Shown: positions 42,688 to 52,204 of the stretch, piece by piece
Layout of the letters: each line of letters begins with the position of its first letter
Numbering within the stretch: position 1 is the stretch's first letter
NCBI RefSeq assembly: GCF_002531575.1
Contig: NZ_NWTI01000001.1
Location: forward strand, 517,501 to 581,500
From: Bradyrhizobium sp. Y36
GTDB taxonomy: Bacteria; Pseudomonadota; Alphaproteobacteria; Rhizobiales; Xanthobacteraceae
Reading direction: 5' to 3'
Length of the DNA stretch: 64,000 bases
Notes under the pieces: model-generated
Seen by the model: the letters and a program-made list of their open reading frames with translations, nothing else
The model's database searches: none
Told to the model about the DNA's origin: nothing
Position numbers and translations under genes: made by a program

Positions 42688-43878
42688 CTATGCGCTCTTC
42701 TTCTGCCGCATCAGATCGGCAAAACGCTGGAACAGATAGTGCGAGTCGCGCGGGCCCGGTGAGGCCTCGGGATGGTACTGCACCGAGAACACGGGCTTGC
42801 CGTCGAGCTGGATGCCGCAATTGGAGCCATCGAACAGCGAGATGTGGGTCTGCGTCGCGCCCTTCGGCAGCGTCGCCTCGTCCACGGCAAAGCCGTGGTT
42901 CATCGAGGTGATCTCGACCTTGCCGGTGGTCTCGTCCTTGACGGGATGATTGGCGCCGTGATGGCCCTGATGCATCTTCTTGGTCTTGGCGCCGACGGCG
43001 AGCCCGAGCATCTGGTGGCCGAGGCAGATGCCGAAGGTCGGCGTGCCCGACTTGATGACGTCCTGGATCACGGGCACGGCGTACTTGCCGGTCGCGGCCG
43101 GATCGCCCGGACCGTTCGACAGGAACACGCCGTCCGGCTTCATCGCCAGGATGTCTGCGGACGAGGTCGTTGCCGGTACCACCGTCACCTTGCAGCCGAC
43201 GCCGGCGAGCAGGCGCAGGATGTTGCGCTTGATGCCGTAGTCGATGGCGACGACGTTGAACTCCGCCTTGTCCTGGCGGCCGAAGCCCTTGTCCCACAGC
43301 CACGGCGTCTCGTCCCAGGTGAAGCGCTGGCCGCTCGTCACCATCGGCACGAGATCCATGCCCTCGAGGCCGGGCCATTCGCGCGCCTCTTCCTTCAGGC
43401 CATGCAGATCGAACTCGCCGTTCTTGGCATGCGCGATCACGGCATTGGGCATGCCCTTGCTGCGGATCAGCGCGGTCAGGGCGCGGGTGTCGATGCCGGA
43501 GAGGCCGATGATGCCGCGCGCCTTGAGCCAGGCGTCGAGATGCTTGGTGGCGCGGTAGTTCGAGGGATCGGTGATCGCGGTGCGCAGGATCACGCCGCGC
43601 GCGCCCGGCGTCGCTGCCATGTTCACCGTCTCGATATCCTCGTCGTTGGTGCCGACGTTGCCGATATGCGGGAAGGTGAAGGTGATGAGCTGGCCGGCAT
43701 AGGAGGGATCGGTGAGGATCTCCTCATAGCCGGTCATCGCGGTGTTGAAGCAGACCTCGCCGACGGCGTGGCCCTCGGCACCGAGGCCAAAGCCTTCGAG
43801 CACCGTGCCATCGGCAAGCACGAGGAGCGCGGTCGGTTTGTGGTCCGGCCAGGCGGTATCGTTGTCATGTTGTGTCAT
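42688..43878 (-). CDS. carA: carbamoyl-phosphate synthase small subunit
   Basis: 396 residues. Glutaminase subunit that passes ammonia to CarB. Class I amidotransferase triad: nucleophile C285 in PTFGICLGHQMLGLAVG, His/Glu in FSVQYHPEASPGP. The N-terminal half is the CarA-specific domain (GTVLEGFGLGAEGHAVGEVC). A consensus-like promoter sits so close to the ATG that the transcript may have almost no leader. Confidence 0.97.
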   Translation of the reverse strand: MTQHDNDTAWPDHKPTALLVLADGTVLEGFGLGAEGHAVGEVCFNTAMTGYEEILTDPSYAGQLITFTFPHIGNVGTNDEDIETVNMAATPGARGVILRTAITDPSNYRATKHLDAWLKARGIIGLSGIDTRALTALIRSKGMPNAVIAHAKNGEFDLHGLKEEAREWPGLEGMDLVPMVTSGQRFTWDETPWLWDKGFGRQDKAEFNVVAIDYGIKRNILRLLAGVGCKVTVVPATTSSADILAMKPDGVFLSNGPGDPAATGKYAVPVIQDVIKSGTPTFGICLGHQMLGLAVGAKTKKMHQGHHGANHPVKDETTGKVEITSMNHGFAVDEATLPKGATQTHISLFDGSNCGIQLDGKPVFSVQYHPEASPGPRDSHYLFQRFADLMRQKKSA

Positions 43879-43886
43879 GAGCGCGT

Positions 43887-43915
43887 TTCATAGTCCCCGC
43901 GGGCGCCGCCGTCAA
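43887..43915 (-). promoter_or_regulatory. promoter of carA, implying a leaderless mRNA
   Basis: Minus strand TTGACG (43915-43910), 17-base spacer, TATGAA (43892-43887). Start of transcription would fall near 43880, 2-3 bases before the carA ATG at 43878. Confidence 0.55.
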
Positions 43916-43952
43916 AGCGCAGATGCGCCGATTCACATGCGTTTTTGCATAT

Positions 43953-43980
43953 TTGACAGCCCGCCTCGGGCACTTAAGCT
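43953..43980 (+). promoter_or_regulatory. promoter candidate of the alpha/beta hydrolase gene
   Basis: TTGACA (43953-43958), 16-base spacer, TAAGCT (43975-43980), about 40 bases before the hydrolase ATG. Confidence 0.4.
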
Positions 43981-44024
43981 TGCGTCGATAATTTCCGGCA
44001 ATTTGAGCGGCTTGCGAGGCAATA

Positions 44025-44753
44025 ATGGACCAGACCACCCCGATTGTGCTGGTTCCGGGGCTGGCCTCCTCGGCCCGGATCTACGCTCCCGTCGTCCCGG
44101 CGCTATGGCGGTTCGGCCCGGTGATGATCGCCAACCATATCCGCGACGACAGCATGGCCGATATCGCCGCCCGGGTGCTGAGCGAGGCGCCGCCGCGCTT
44201 CGCGCTCGCCGGCCATTCCATGGGCGGCTACATCGCGCTCGAGATCATGCGCCAGGCCCCCGAGCGGGTGGCAAAACTCGCGCTGATCAATACCCAGGCG
44301 CGGCCCGACACGCCGGAGGCGACCCAGCGCCGCCGCGGCCTGATGGAGCGGGCGAGGCGCGGCGAGCTGCGCGCCATCCGCGAGGAGAGCTTTCCCGAGC
44401 TCGTGCACCCCTCGCGGCGCGATGATGCCGCCATCCTGAAGCTCGTGCACGCGCAGGACGAGGACGTCGGCGTCGAGGGCTATCTGCGGCAGCAGACCGC
44501 GATCATCGCGCGGGTGGACTCGCGCCCGACGCTTTGGGCCATCAAGTGTCCGACCCTGGTGCTGACGGGCGATGCCGACAACACCATCCCCAATGCGCTC
44601 TCGAAGGAAATGGCCGCGGGCATCGCCGGCGCAAGGCTCGTGATCCTCGAGCGCTGCGGACACCTGCCGCAAGCCGAGCAGCCGGAAGCAACGGCACGGG
44701 CGCTGGCCGAATGGCTTGGAACCGAGGTTGTCTCACGGGCGCGAACGGCCTAG
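44025..44753 (+). CDS. alpha/beta-fold hydrolase
   Basis: 242 residues. Oxyanion strand IVLVPGLASSARIY, nucleophile elbow GHSMGGYIALE with the catalytic Ser, acid in LVLTGDADNTIPNAL, and His in ERCGHLPQAEQPE. Typical esterase/lactonase-like hydrolase, cytoplasmic. Followed after 33 bases by the YqeY gene. Substrate unknown. Confidence 0.88.
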   Translation: MDQTTPIVLVPGLASSARIYAPVVPALWRFGPVMIANHIRDDSMADIAARVLSEAPPRFALAGHSMGGYIALEIMRQAPERVAKLALINTQARPDTPEATQRRRGLMERARRGELRAIREESFPELVHPSRRDDAAILKLVHAQDEDVGVEGYLRQQTAIIARVDSRPTLWAIKCPTLVLTGDADNTIPNALSKEMAAGIAGARLVILERCGHLPQAEQPEATARALAEWLGTEVVSRARTA

Positions 44754-44786
44754 ATCAGGCGTCATATATTCGAAGGGATCACGATC

Positions 44787-45242
44787 ATGCTGCGCGACGA
44801 CATCAACAATGCGGTCAAGGAGGCCATGAAGGCCAAGGACGAGCGCAAGCTGTCCACGCTGCGCATGGTCAACTCGACCATCAAGAACGCCGACATCGAC
44901 GCGCGCGGCCAGGGCAAGCCGCCGCTGTCGGATGCCGACCTGCTCGGCGTCTTTCAGAAGATGATCAAGCAGCGCCAGGAATCGGTCGAGCTCTACGAGA
45001 AAGGCGGCCGCGCCGAGCTCGCAGCCCAGGAGCGCGAGGAAATCGCGGTGATCTCGGCCTATCTGCCGAAGCAGATGGCCGACGACGAGGTGAAGAAGGC
45101 GATCGCGGATGCGATCACTGAAACCGGTGCCGCCGGCATGAAGGACATGGGCAAGGTGATCGCGGTGCTGCGTGCCAAGTACGCGGGGCAGATGGATTTC
45201 GGCAAGGCCAGCGGTCTGGTGAAGGCCGCGCTGTCGGGCTAA
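44787..45242 (+). CDS. GatB/YqeY domain-containing protein
   Basis: 151 residues. All-helical YqeY protein related to the C-terminal domain of GatB: MLRDDINNAVKEAMKAKDER, ISAYLPKQMADDEVKKAIAD, MGKVIAVLRAKYAGQMDFGK. Thought to associate with tRNA-dependent amidation or tRNA binding, but the precise role is unsettled. In many alphaproteobacteria it stands near carA and dnaG-rpoD, as here in the wider window. Confidence 0.92.
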   Translation: MLRDDINNAVKEAMKAKDERKLSTLRMVNSTIKNADIDARGQGKPPLSDADLLGVFQKMIKQRQESVELYEKGGRAELAAQEREEIAVISAYLPKQMADDEVKKAIADAITETGAAGMKDMGKVIAVLRAKYAGQMDFGKASGLVKAALSG

Positions 45243-45244
45243 CT

Positions 45245-45413
45245 GCTTACCCTCCCCTGGAGGGGGAGGGTCGATCGCGCGTAGCGCGAGCGGGGTGGGG
45301 TGATCTCTCCACTCGGGCAGCGCTTCCGTGGAGAGACTGTCACCCCACCTCGGTTCGCACGCCGCTTCGCTCTATGCGAACCGATCCTCCCCCTCCAGGG
45401 GAGGATGGGTACC
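45245..45413. repeat. inverted-repeat element CTCCCCTGGAGGGGGAGG family
   Basis: Left end CTCCCCTGGAGGGGGAGGG, right end CCTCCCCCTCCAGGGGAGG, with inner GGGGTGGGGTGATCTCTCCA and GAGACTGTCACCCCACC arms. About 170 bases, filling the gap before the epoxide hydrolase gene. Confidence 0.8.
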
Positions 45414-45470
45414 TTTGATGCGGCATCAGTTCGGTCTACTCTCTCCATAAGAAAAGAAGGGAGGCAGCCG

Positions 45471-46607
45471 ATGACCGCCGTCAAACCGTTCCGCATCGCC
45501 ATCAGCGACGACATCCTCGCGGACCTCAAATCACGCCTCGCCCGCACGCGCTGGCCGGAAGCGGAGCTGGTCGACGACTGGAGCCAAGGCGCGCCGCTGA
45601 AGTGGATTCAGGAAGTTTGCGCCTATTGGGCCAACGACTATGACTGGCGCGCCCGCGAGGCCAAGCTCAATCGGTTCGCGCAATTCACCACCGAGATCGA
45701 CGGGCTCGACATCCATTTCATCCACGCGCGCTCGAAACAAGCGAACGCGCTGCCGTTGATCATCACCCATGGCTGGCCCGGCTCGATCGTCGAATTCCAG
45801 AAGGTGATCGCGCCGCTCACCGATCCCGTCGCGCATGGCGGCAATCCCGCCGATGCCTTCCACGTGATCTGTCCCTCGCTGCCGGGCTTCGGCTTCTCGG
45901 CCAAGCCCAGGACGACCGGCTGGGGCGTCGACCGCATCGCCGCGACCTGGGCCAAGCTGATGGCGCGGCTGGGTTATGCCCGTTACGGCGCGCAGGGCGG
46001 CGACTGGGGCTCGGCGGTGACCACCTCGCTCGGCGCGCAGGACCCCACACACTGCGCCGCCATCCACATCACGCTCGCCTTCAACGCGGCGCCGAAGGTC
46101 GAGGGCGAGCCGACGGCGGAAGAGAAGCGCGCGCTCGCCGGCCTCAAGCATTATGTCGATCTCGATTCGGGCTATTCCAAGCAGCAGTCGACGCGCCCGC
46201 AGACGCTCGGCTATGGCCTGACGGATTCGCCGAGCGGGCAGGCGGCCTGGATCCTGGAAAAATTCTGGGCCTGGACCGATTGCAACGGGCATCCCGAGAA
46301 CATCTTTGGCAAGGACGAGCTGCTCGACAACGTCATGCTCTATTGGGCGACGGAGACCGCGACGTCCTCGGCGCGGCTCTACTGGGAGAGTTTTGGCAAG
46401 CGCCGCACCACGCCCAAGGTGACCGTGCCGACCGGCGTTGCCGTGTTTCCCAAGGAGATCATCACGCCGGTGCGGCGCTGGATGGAGCCGAACTTCCCTG
46501 ACATCACCCATTGGAGCGAGATGGAGAAGGGCGGGCACTTTGCCGCCTTCGAGCAGCCGGAGCTGTTCGTGCGCGACGTCAGGACGTTCTTCGCGACGGT
46601 GCGGTGA
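45471..46607 (+). CDS. epoxide hydrolase (microsomal-type N-terminal domain)
   Basis: 378 residues from ATG 45471 with GGAGG 10 bases upstream. N-terminal EHN domain (FRIAISDDILADLKSRLART, TRWP). Catalytic alpha/beta fold: HGWPGS oxyanion, nucleophile Asp in GGDWGSAVTTSLG, lid Tyr residues, His in EKGGHFAAFEQPE. Opens epoxides with water. Followed by an acyl-CoA ligase after a small palindromic repeat. Confidence 0.9.
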   Translation: MTAVKPFRIAISDDILADLKSRLARTRWPEAELVDDWSQGAPLKWIQEVCAYWANDYDWRAREAKLNRFAQFTTEIDGLDIHFIHARSKQANALPLIITHGWPGSIVEFQKVIAPLTDPVAHGGNPADAFHVICPSLPGFGFSAKPRTTGWGVDRIAATWAKLMARLGYARYGAQGGDWGSAVTTSLGAQDPTHCAAIHITLAFNAAPKVEGEPTAEEKRALAGLKHYVDLDSGYSKQQSTRPQTLGYGLTDSPSGQAAWILEKFWAWTDCNGHPENIFGKDELLDNVMLYWATETATSSARLYWESFGKRRTTPKVTVPTGVAVFPKEIITPVRRWMEPNFPDITHWSEMEKGGHFAAFEQPELFVRDVRTFFATVR

Positions 46608-46614
46608 GCCCTGC

Positions 46615-46664
46615 TGTCATTCCGGGCTCGACGCTGACGCGTCGCCCCGGAATGACGCCGAGAG
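46615..46664. repeat. short palindrome TGTCATTCCGGG family
   Basis: CTGTCATTCCGGGCTCGACG pairs with CGTCGCCCCGGAATGACG; a 50-base hairpin-forming element between two same-strand genes. Confidence 0.65.
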
Positions 46665-46734
46665 GCTCTTGTCCCGAGCACTCACAGCTTTAGACTGGAC
46701 CCAACAAGAAGACACCGGGAAGACGACCAAGCCG

Positions 46735-48345
46735 ATGCTCACCGAAGCCAAGACCTACGACGAGCTCTATCGCAATTTCCGCTGGGACATCCCTGATCGC
46801 TTCAACATGGCGGAGGCGTGCTGCGATCGCCATGCCGACGGCATCGGGCGGCTTGCGCTGATCTATGTCGACGAGAACGGTGCGACCAGCCGCACCTCCT
46901 TCGACGAGATCGCCGAGATGTCGCGCCGCTTCGCCAATGTGCTGAAGGCGGACGGGCTTTCCCGGGGCGACCGCGTTGCGGTCTTCCTGTCGCAATCGCT
47001 GGAATTGCCGGTCGCGCATATGGCGGCGTTCCGCTCCGGCATGATCTCGATCCCGCTGTTCGCGCTGTTCGGCGAGGACGCGCTGGAATTCCGCCTGTCG
47101 AACTCCGAGGCCAAGGCCATCGTGACCGACGAGGGCGGCTGGGAAAAACTCGCCAAGATCCGCGATCGCCTGCCGCAGCTGAAGACCGTCTATGTCGTCG
47201 GCGCGCGCGCGCCTTCGGGCACGACCTCGTTCTGGGACGCGGTGAAGGCCGCATCGCCCGACTTCACGCGGGTCGATACGTCGTGCGACGATCCGGCGCT
47301 GATCATCTACACCTCGGGCACCACGGGCAACCCGAAGGGCGCGCTGCATGCGCACCGCGTCGTGCTCGGCCATCTCCCCAACGTCGAGATGTGCCACAAC
47401 TTCCTGCCCAGGCCCGGCGATCTCATGTGGACGCCGGCGGACTGGGCCTGGATCGGCGGCCTCGTCAACGGCCTGCTCGCGTTCTGGTATCACGGCATTC
47501 CGCTGGTCGGCCATCGCGCGCGAAAATTCGAGCCGCAGGCGGCGATGCAGATGATGGCCGATCTTGGCGTGCGCAATGTCTTCCTGCCGCCGACCGCGCT
47601 GAAGCTGATGCGGCAGGCCGGCGTGAAGCATCCGGACGTCCGGCTGCGCAGCATCTTCACCGGCGGTGAATCGCTCGGCGGCGAGCTGCTCGGCTGGGTG
47701 CGAGAGACCTTCGGCATCGACGCACATGAAGTGTTCGGCCAGACCGAGTGCAATCTCGTGATCGGCAGCAACTCCAATTTGTTTCCGATCCGCCCGGGTT
47801 CGATGGGCAAGGCGACGCCGGGCTTCGACGTCCGCATCGTCAACGACAAGGGCGAAGAGCAGAAGCGCGGCCAGCGCGGCATCATCGGCGTGCGCCAGCC
47901 GTGCCCGGTCACCATGCTCGAATACTGGCGCAATCCGGAGGCGACGGCGAAGAAATATGCCGGCGAATTCCTGCTCACCGGCGATCTCGGCGTGCAGGAC
48001 GAGGACGGCTATTTCTGGTACGTCAGCCGCGAGGACGACGTCATCACCACCGCCGGCTATCGCGTCGGTCCGTCCGAGATCGAGCACACGCTGATGAAGC
48101 ATCCCTCGGTGGCGATGGCCGCGGTCGTCGGCATCCCCGATCCGATCCGCACCGAGTCGATCAAGGCCTGGATCGTGCTGCGTCCCGGCTTTGCCGGCAC
48201 CGATGCGCTCGCGCGCGAGATCCAGGAGTTCGTGAAGGTGCAGCTCGCTGCCCACGAATATCCGCGCTTCGTCGCGTTCGCCGACACGCTGCCGATGACG
48301 GCGACGGGCAAGGTGCTGCGGCGCGAGCTGCGCGCGAAAGGCTAG
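46735..48345 (+). CDS. acyl-CoA synthetase (AMP-forming, medium-chain type)
   Basis: 536 residues from ATG 46735 with GGGAAG upstream; longer in-frame starts overlap the hydrolase gene. ATP/AMP motif IYTSGTTGNPKGALHAHRVV, adenine motif DAHEVFGQTECNLV, hinge FLLTGDLGVQDEDGYFWYVS, C-terminal catalytic Lys in LPMTATGKVLRREL. Activates a carboxylic acid to its CoA ester. A MarR gene follows 10 bases after its stop and likely regulates or shares its transcript. Confidence 0.9.
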   Translation: MLTEAKTYDELYRNFRWDIPDRFNMAEACCDRHADGIGRLALIYVDENGATSRTSFDEIAEMSRRFANVLKADGLSRGDRVAVFLSQSLELPVAHMAAFRSGMISIPLFALFGEDALEFRLSNSEAKAIVTDEGGWEKLAKIRDRLPQLKTVYVVGARAPSGTTSFWDAVKAASPDFTRVDTSCDDPALIIYTSGTTGNPKGALHAHRVVLGHLPNVEMCHNFLPRPGDLMWTPADWAWIGGLVNGLLAFWYHGIPLVGHRARKFEPQAAMQMMADLGVRNVFLPPTALKLMRQAGVKHPDVRLRSIFTGGESLGGELLGWVRETFGIDAHEVFGQTECNLVIGSNSNLFPIRPGSMGKATPGFDVRIVNDKGEEQKRGQRGIIGVRQPCPVTMLEYWRNPEATAKKYAGEFLLTGDLGVQDEDGYFWYVSREDDVITTAGYRVGPSEIEHTLMKHPSVAMAAVVGIPDPIRTESIKAWIVLRPGFAGTDALAREIQEFVKVQLAAHEYPRFVAFADTLPMTATGKVLRRELRAKG

Positions 48346-48355
48346 CTTCCCCGCC

Positions 48356-48823
48356 ATGGCAAAGACGTCTCAAGCCGCGGGACTTCACCGCGCCTCGCTC
48401 GACAAGCTGCACGATCTCGATGCGGCGCTGGAGCTGATGTATTACGGCTGGCGCGGCATGACGCTCGAGGCCGACGCATACCTTGCGAAGCAAGGCCTGT
48501 CGCGCCCGCACCATCGCATTCTCTATGTCGTGGCGCGCCGACCCGATATCGCGATCGGCGCGCTGCTCGAGGTCCTCGGCATTTCAAAGCAGGCGCTCAA
48601 CCGGCCGCTCAATCTGCTGATTGAAAGCAAGCTCGTGACGTCCAGGCGCTCGCCCGAGCAGCACCGTTCGAAACTGCTGCGCCTGACGGCGGCCGGGCAG
48701 CGCATCGAGCAGCGCGCCTCCGACCACGAGCGCAACGTCATGCGCCAGGCGTTCGATCGCGCCGGGTCGTCCAGCACGGCGGCCTGGATCGCCGTCATGG
48801 AGGCGATCGCCGACCACAATTGA
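48356..48823 (+). CDS. MarR family transcriptional regulator
   Basis: 155 residues. Winged HTH: LSRPHHRILYVVARRPDIAI, LLEVLGISKQALNRPLNLLI, VTSRRSPEQHRSKLLRLTAA (wing). Dimerising helices at both ends. Ten bases behind the acyl-CoA synthetase and cotranscribed, so it may sense the acid substrate or its CoA ester. No operator identified. Confidence 0.9.
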   Translation: MAKTSQAAGLHRASLDKLHDLDAALELMYYGWRGMTLEADAYLAKQGLSRPHHRILYVVARRPDIAIGALLEVLGISKQALNRPLNLLIESKLVTSRRSPEQHRSKLLRLTAAGQRIEQRASDHERNVMRQAFDRAGSSSTAAWIAVMEAIADHN

Positions 48824-48903
48824 CGAATCTCAAGTCAATATAGTTGACATGAGAGGCCGGCTTTGTCACCTTCCTCGCCAACGAGCGAGGGGAGGGCCGC
48901 GTC

Positions 48904-49287
48904 ATGGGCGGACAGGCAGTGCACGGACAGGCAATGAATCGCGCGGCGGCCGGGCCTTTTGTCGCTGCATGGTGCGCCAGCTGGTGCAGGGTCGATATCG
49001 ATGCCGTCGTCGCGCATTTTGCCGACGACGCGCAGATGCGAAGTCCTCTGGCCTTGACGCTGACCGGCTCGCCGGTCGTGAGCGGTGCCGAGAGCATCCG
49101 CGCCTACTGGCAGAAGGCCTATGGCCACATCGCAAGCGCCGACCTCAAGATCCTGAGCTGGAGCTGGGACGATACGATCGCGCGGCTGGTCGTGTGGTGG
49201 CAGCTCGGCGACGTCAGGGCCAGCGAGTTCATGGATTTCGACGAAATGGGGCGTGTCGTCCGCAGCGAAGCCTTCTACGGAAAATGA
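48904..49287 (+). CDS. SnoaL/NTF2-like protein
   Basis: 127 residues (ATG 48904; an ATG at 48934 is equally possible). Cone-shaped alpha+beta NTF2 fold: FVAAWCASWCRVDIDAVVAH then FADDAQMRSP, GAESIRAYWQKAYGHI, and a final strand MDFDEMGRVVRSEAFYGK. Many are isomerases or small-molecule binders; no catalytic residues can be named. Its stop overlaps the next start (ATGA), so the two genes are translationally coupled. Confidence 0.8.
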   Translation: MGGQAVHGQAMNRAAAGPFVAAWCASWCRVDIDAVVAHFADDAQMRSPLALTLTGSPVVSGAESIRAYWQKAYGHIASADLKILSWSWDDTIARLVVWWQLGDVRASEFMDFDEMGRVVRSEAFYGK

Positions 49288-49733
49288 CCATGCGCGCTTC
49301 GGATATCGTCCTGCTTCTCAACACGCTCTGGTTCGCCGGCGCCTTCATCCAGTTCAGCATCCCTCAACGCAACACGCTGAAGATCCTGTTGCCACGGGAA
49401 GAGCGCAGCAATCCGATCGCGCCGACGCTCGCGGCGAGCGTGGCGTTCCTGGGCGGCATGAACCTGCCGATCGGGCCGTTGTCGCTCTATCTTCTCGCAG
49501 CGCGTCCGGCCTTCTTCCAGCCGGCCGAGGCGCAGCTCGCGCTGTTCCTGTTCTTCTCCGCCTGCCATTTCAGCCAGTTCGCCTACAACCTCCCGGTGCT
49601 GATGCGTGGTGGACGCGTTGGCGTCGCCTACTGGCCGGTGTTGAAGGGCCCGATGCTCCGGATCTTCGTGATCGATGCGGGCCTGTTCGCGGCCAATCTC
49701 GCGGTGGCGCTCCGCCTTGCGATCGCGTCCTGA
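49284..49733 (+). CDS. small polytopic membrane protein
   Basis: 149 residues starting at ATG 49284 inside the preceding stop (ATGA). Four hydrophobic stretches: SDIVLLLNTLWFAGAFIQF, AASVAFLGGMNLPIGPLSLY, LALFLFFSACHFSQFAYNLP, FVIDAGLFAANLAVALRLAI. No signal peptide. No known family; tight coupling to the NTF2-like gene suggests a two-protein function. Convergent with the hybrid kinase, 1 base apart. Confidence 0.75.
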   Translation: MTMRASDIVLLLNTLWFAGAFIQFSIPQRNTLKILLPREERSNPIAPTLAASVAFLGGMNLPIGPLSLYLLAARPAFFQPAEAQLALFLFFSACHFSQFAYNLPVLMRGGRVGVAYWPVLKGPMLRIFVIDAGLFAANLAVALRLAIAS

Positions 49734-49734
49734 T

Positions 49735-51966
49735 CTACCGCGACGGCTCGGAGAGCGCGGCCCGCAGCATGGCGGCGAGATCCTTGCGGCGGAACGGCTT
49801 GGTCAGGATGCGGGCGTCGCCGATGCCGTCGGGCGCCTTGACGGGATTCTGGCTGTAGCCGGAGGTAAAGAGCACCTTGAGGCCGGGCCGCAATTGAACC
49901 GCCTGCTTCGCCAGCTCAGGCCCGAACATGCCGCCGGGCATCACGACGTCAGTGAACAGCAGCTGGATGTCCCCCGCCTGGCGCAGCACGTCCAGCGCCG
50001 CGGGCCCGTTCGATGCCGCGATGACGCGGTAGCCGAGCGCCTTCAGCTCGTTCTCGACATAGGCTCGCACCATGTCGTCGTCCTCGACGACGAGGACTGT
50101 CTCATGCCCGTCGGGTGCGGAGACGCGCTCTGCCGGCCGCGGCTCCTCGTTCGGCGGTGTCGAAAGGCGGGGGAAGAACAGCCTGACGACGCTGCCTTGA
50201 CCCGGCTCGGACTGCATCTGCACGAGGCCGCCGGATTGCCGCGCGAAGCCATAGACCATGCTGAGGCCGAGGCCCGTTCCCTTGCCGACCTCCTTGGTGG
50301 TGAAGAACGGCTCGAACGCGCGTCCCAACACCTCGCTGCTCATGCCGGTTCCGGTATCCTTCACAGCCAGCATGACATAATCGCCCGGCCGCGGCTCGCC
50401 GTTGACGTCGAGGTCGGATTCGCCGAGCGAAGCGTTGCGCACCTCGACCATCAGCTTGCCGCCGTCAGGCATCGCATCGCGCGCGTTGAGCACGAGGTTG
50501 AGCACGGCCGTCGCCAATTGGCCGGGATCGACGCTGGCGATCCAGAGATCCGGTGCGAAGGTGAAGCTGGACTCGATGTGCTCGCCCATGGTCCGCCGCA
50601 GCAGCTGCTTCATGCCGGTCACCTGCTCGGCGATGTCGATCTCGCGCGGCCGCAGCGGCTGCTTGCGTGCGAAGGCGAGCAGGCTCCGCGTCAGGTCGGA
50701 GCCGCGCTCGGCCGCGGTGGCTATGTCGTTGGCGATCCGGTGCAGCTCTTTGTTGCCCGCAAGCCTGTCGGCGAGGTGCTCCGAATTGCCGAGAATGACG
50801 GTCAGCAGATTGTTGAAGTCGTGCGCCACGCCGCCGGTGAGCTGGCCCATGGCCTCCATCTTCTGGGACTGGCTGAGCTTGTGGCTGAGATCGGCGATGG
50901 CGGCGCGCTGTTGCTCGAGCGATTCGGCCGTGCTGTTGAGCAAACTCATCAGGCCGCCGAGCTCGCCGCTCGGATGGGGCTCCGGAATGCGCGCGCTGAG
51001 ATCGCCGCGCCCGAGGCTCTTTGCCATCGCGGCGAGCCGCCCGACTTGTCGTCCGATGCTCACGGTCGTGAGGATCCACAGGCCGGCCAGGAGCAGCAGC
51101 AAGGCCACCGCGAGAATCGCCATGTCCTCGTAGAGCCGGCGGTTGGCCGCCGCGACCAGCCCGTCCTTGGATCGCCCGACCAGGATGTAGAGGCCGGCCT
51201 TGCGGATCGAGGGCGAGCGGGCAACGCCCCAGATCTGCGTGCGGCCCGCGGGATCGGTGACCTCCCGAAATGGCTCGCCATCGGGCGCTGCCGCAAAGCG
51301 GAACAGGTCGGAGCCCGCCATCGACCCGCCGACGGGCACGCTCCAGCCGCCGCCCTTGGGAGCGACCAGGACCGTACCCTTGGCGTCGACGAGCAGGATG
51401 TCCTTCTCGGCGAGCAGCCGCTTGTCGTGAAACTCCGTGAATTTGTTCAGGTTGAAGGACGCGAGCAGCACGAACTTCAGCGCGCCCGCATCCGATCGCA
51501 CGGGGTAGGCGATCTGCAGCACCGACAGCCCGGTGAGGCGGCCGAACACCGGCTCCACCGCCACGACGCCCTGCTGGCCCTTGACCTGCTTGAAGTAGCC
51601 GCGGTCGTTCAGGTCGAGTGTGCGGTTCGTCCGTAAGGAATCGCAGAACAGGCTGCCGTCGGGATCGATGGTCAGGATACCCGTGAATTGCGGATACTCT
51701 TCACGCACATCCGACAGAAACGCCGAGCACGCCGCCCTGTCGCGCGTGTCGAGGTCGCGGGCTCGGGCGAGCCCGTAGTGAAGCTGGGCGGTGCCCTGGA
51801 TCTTCTCGTCCAGATCGCTGGCGATGTCGTCGGCGGACGCAGCCAGGTTGGCCAGCGCCGCGTCGATCTCGCTGGTCCGGTTCTGCACGAAGCGCAGCCC
51901 GACCAGGAACGCCGGCACGAGCATGGCCGCGATGACGAGGATCAGTAACCGGGTACGCAGGCTCAT
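49735..51966 (-). CDS. hybrid sensor histidine kinase with receiver domain
   Basis: 743 residues. TM1 (about 7-25), periplasmic Cache-type sensor (26-280; [24 protein letters not shown]), TM2 (about 283-302), HAMP (303-355), HisKA with H382 in [18 protein letters not shown], HATPase with intact G boxes ([22 protein letters not shown]), and a C-terminal receiver with phospho-acceptor D673 ([11 protein letters not shown]). It should sense an external small molecule and relay phosphate to an unlinked phosphotransfer or response protein; no partner is adjacent. Confidence 0.93.
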   Translation of the reverse strand: MSLRTRLLILVIAAMLVPAFLVGLRFVQNRTSEIDAALANLAASADDIASDLDEKIQGTAQLHYGLARARDLDTRDRAACSAFLSDVREEYPQFTGILTIDPDGSLFCDSLRTNRTLDLNDRGYFKQVKGQQGVVAVEPVFGRLTGLSVLQIAYPVRSDAGALKFVLLASFNLNKFTEFHDKRLLAEKDILLVDAKGTVLVAPKGGGWSVPVGGSMAGSDLFRFAAAPDGEPFREVTDPAGRTQIWGVARSPSIRKAGLYILVGRSKDGLVAAANRRLYEDMAILAVALLLLLAGLWILTTVSIGRQVGRLAAMAKSLGRGDLSARIPEPHPSGELGGLMSLLNSTAESLEQQRAAIADLSHKLSQSQKMEAMGQLTGGVAHDFNNLLTVILGNSEHLADRLAGNKELHRIANDIATAAERGSDLTRSLLAFARKQPLRPREIDIAEQVTGMKQLLRRTMGEHIESSFTFAPDLWIASVDPGQLATAVLNLVLNARDAMPDGGKLMVEVRNASLGESDLDVNGEPRPGDYVMLAVKDTGTGMSSEVLGRAFEPFFTTKEVGKGTGLGLSMVYGFARQSGGLVQMQSEPGQGSVVRLFFPRLSTPPNEEPRPAERVSAPDGHETVLVVEDDDMVRAYVENELKALGYRVIAASNGPAALDVLRQAGDIQLLFTDVVMPGGMFGPELAKQAVQLRPGLKVLFTSGYSQNPVKAPDGIGDARILTKPFRRKDLAAMLRAALSEPSR

Positions 51967-52204
51967 CGGTGGGCGATCCGCTCAGGCGAGGGTGCTCGGA
52001 GGTACAATTTGCGGCACGATCATCTGCCTCGTCCATAGCCATCGGCGCGAAAATCGCACCAAACCCTAAAGATTTCCCATCGCGAGCATTGTCGCCTCGC
52101 CACTCCTGTTCGCGCAGGCGGCAGCAAGTTGCGCCCGCGCGCGGCGGCGCTAATATCGCAGCATGCGCGCGACGAAAGATCGCGCCAATCTGCGGAGGAA
52201 GCTG

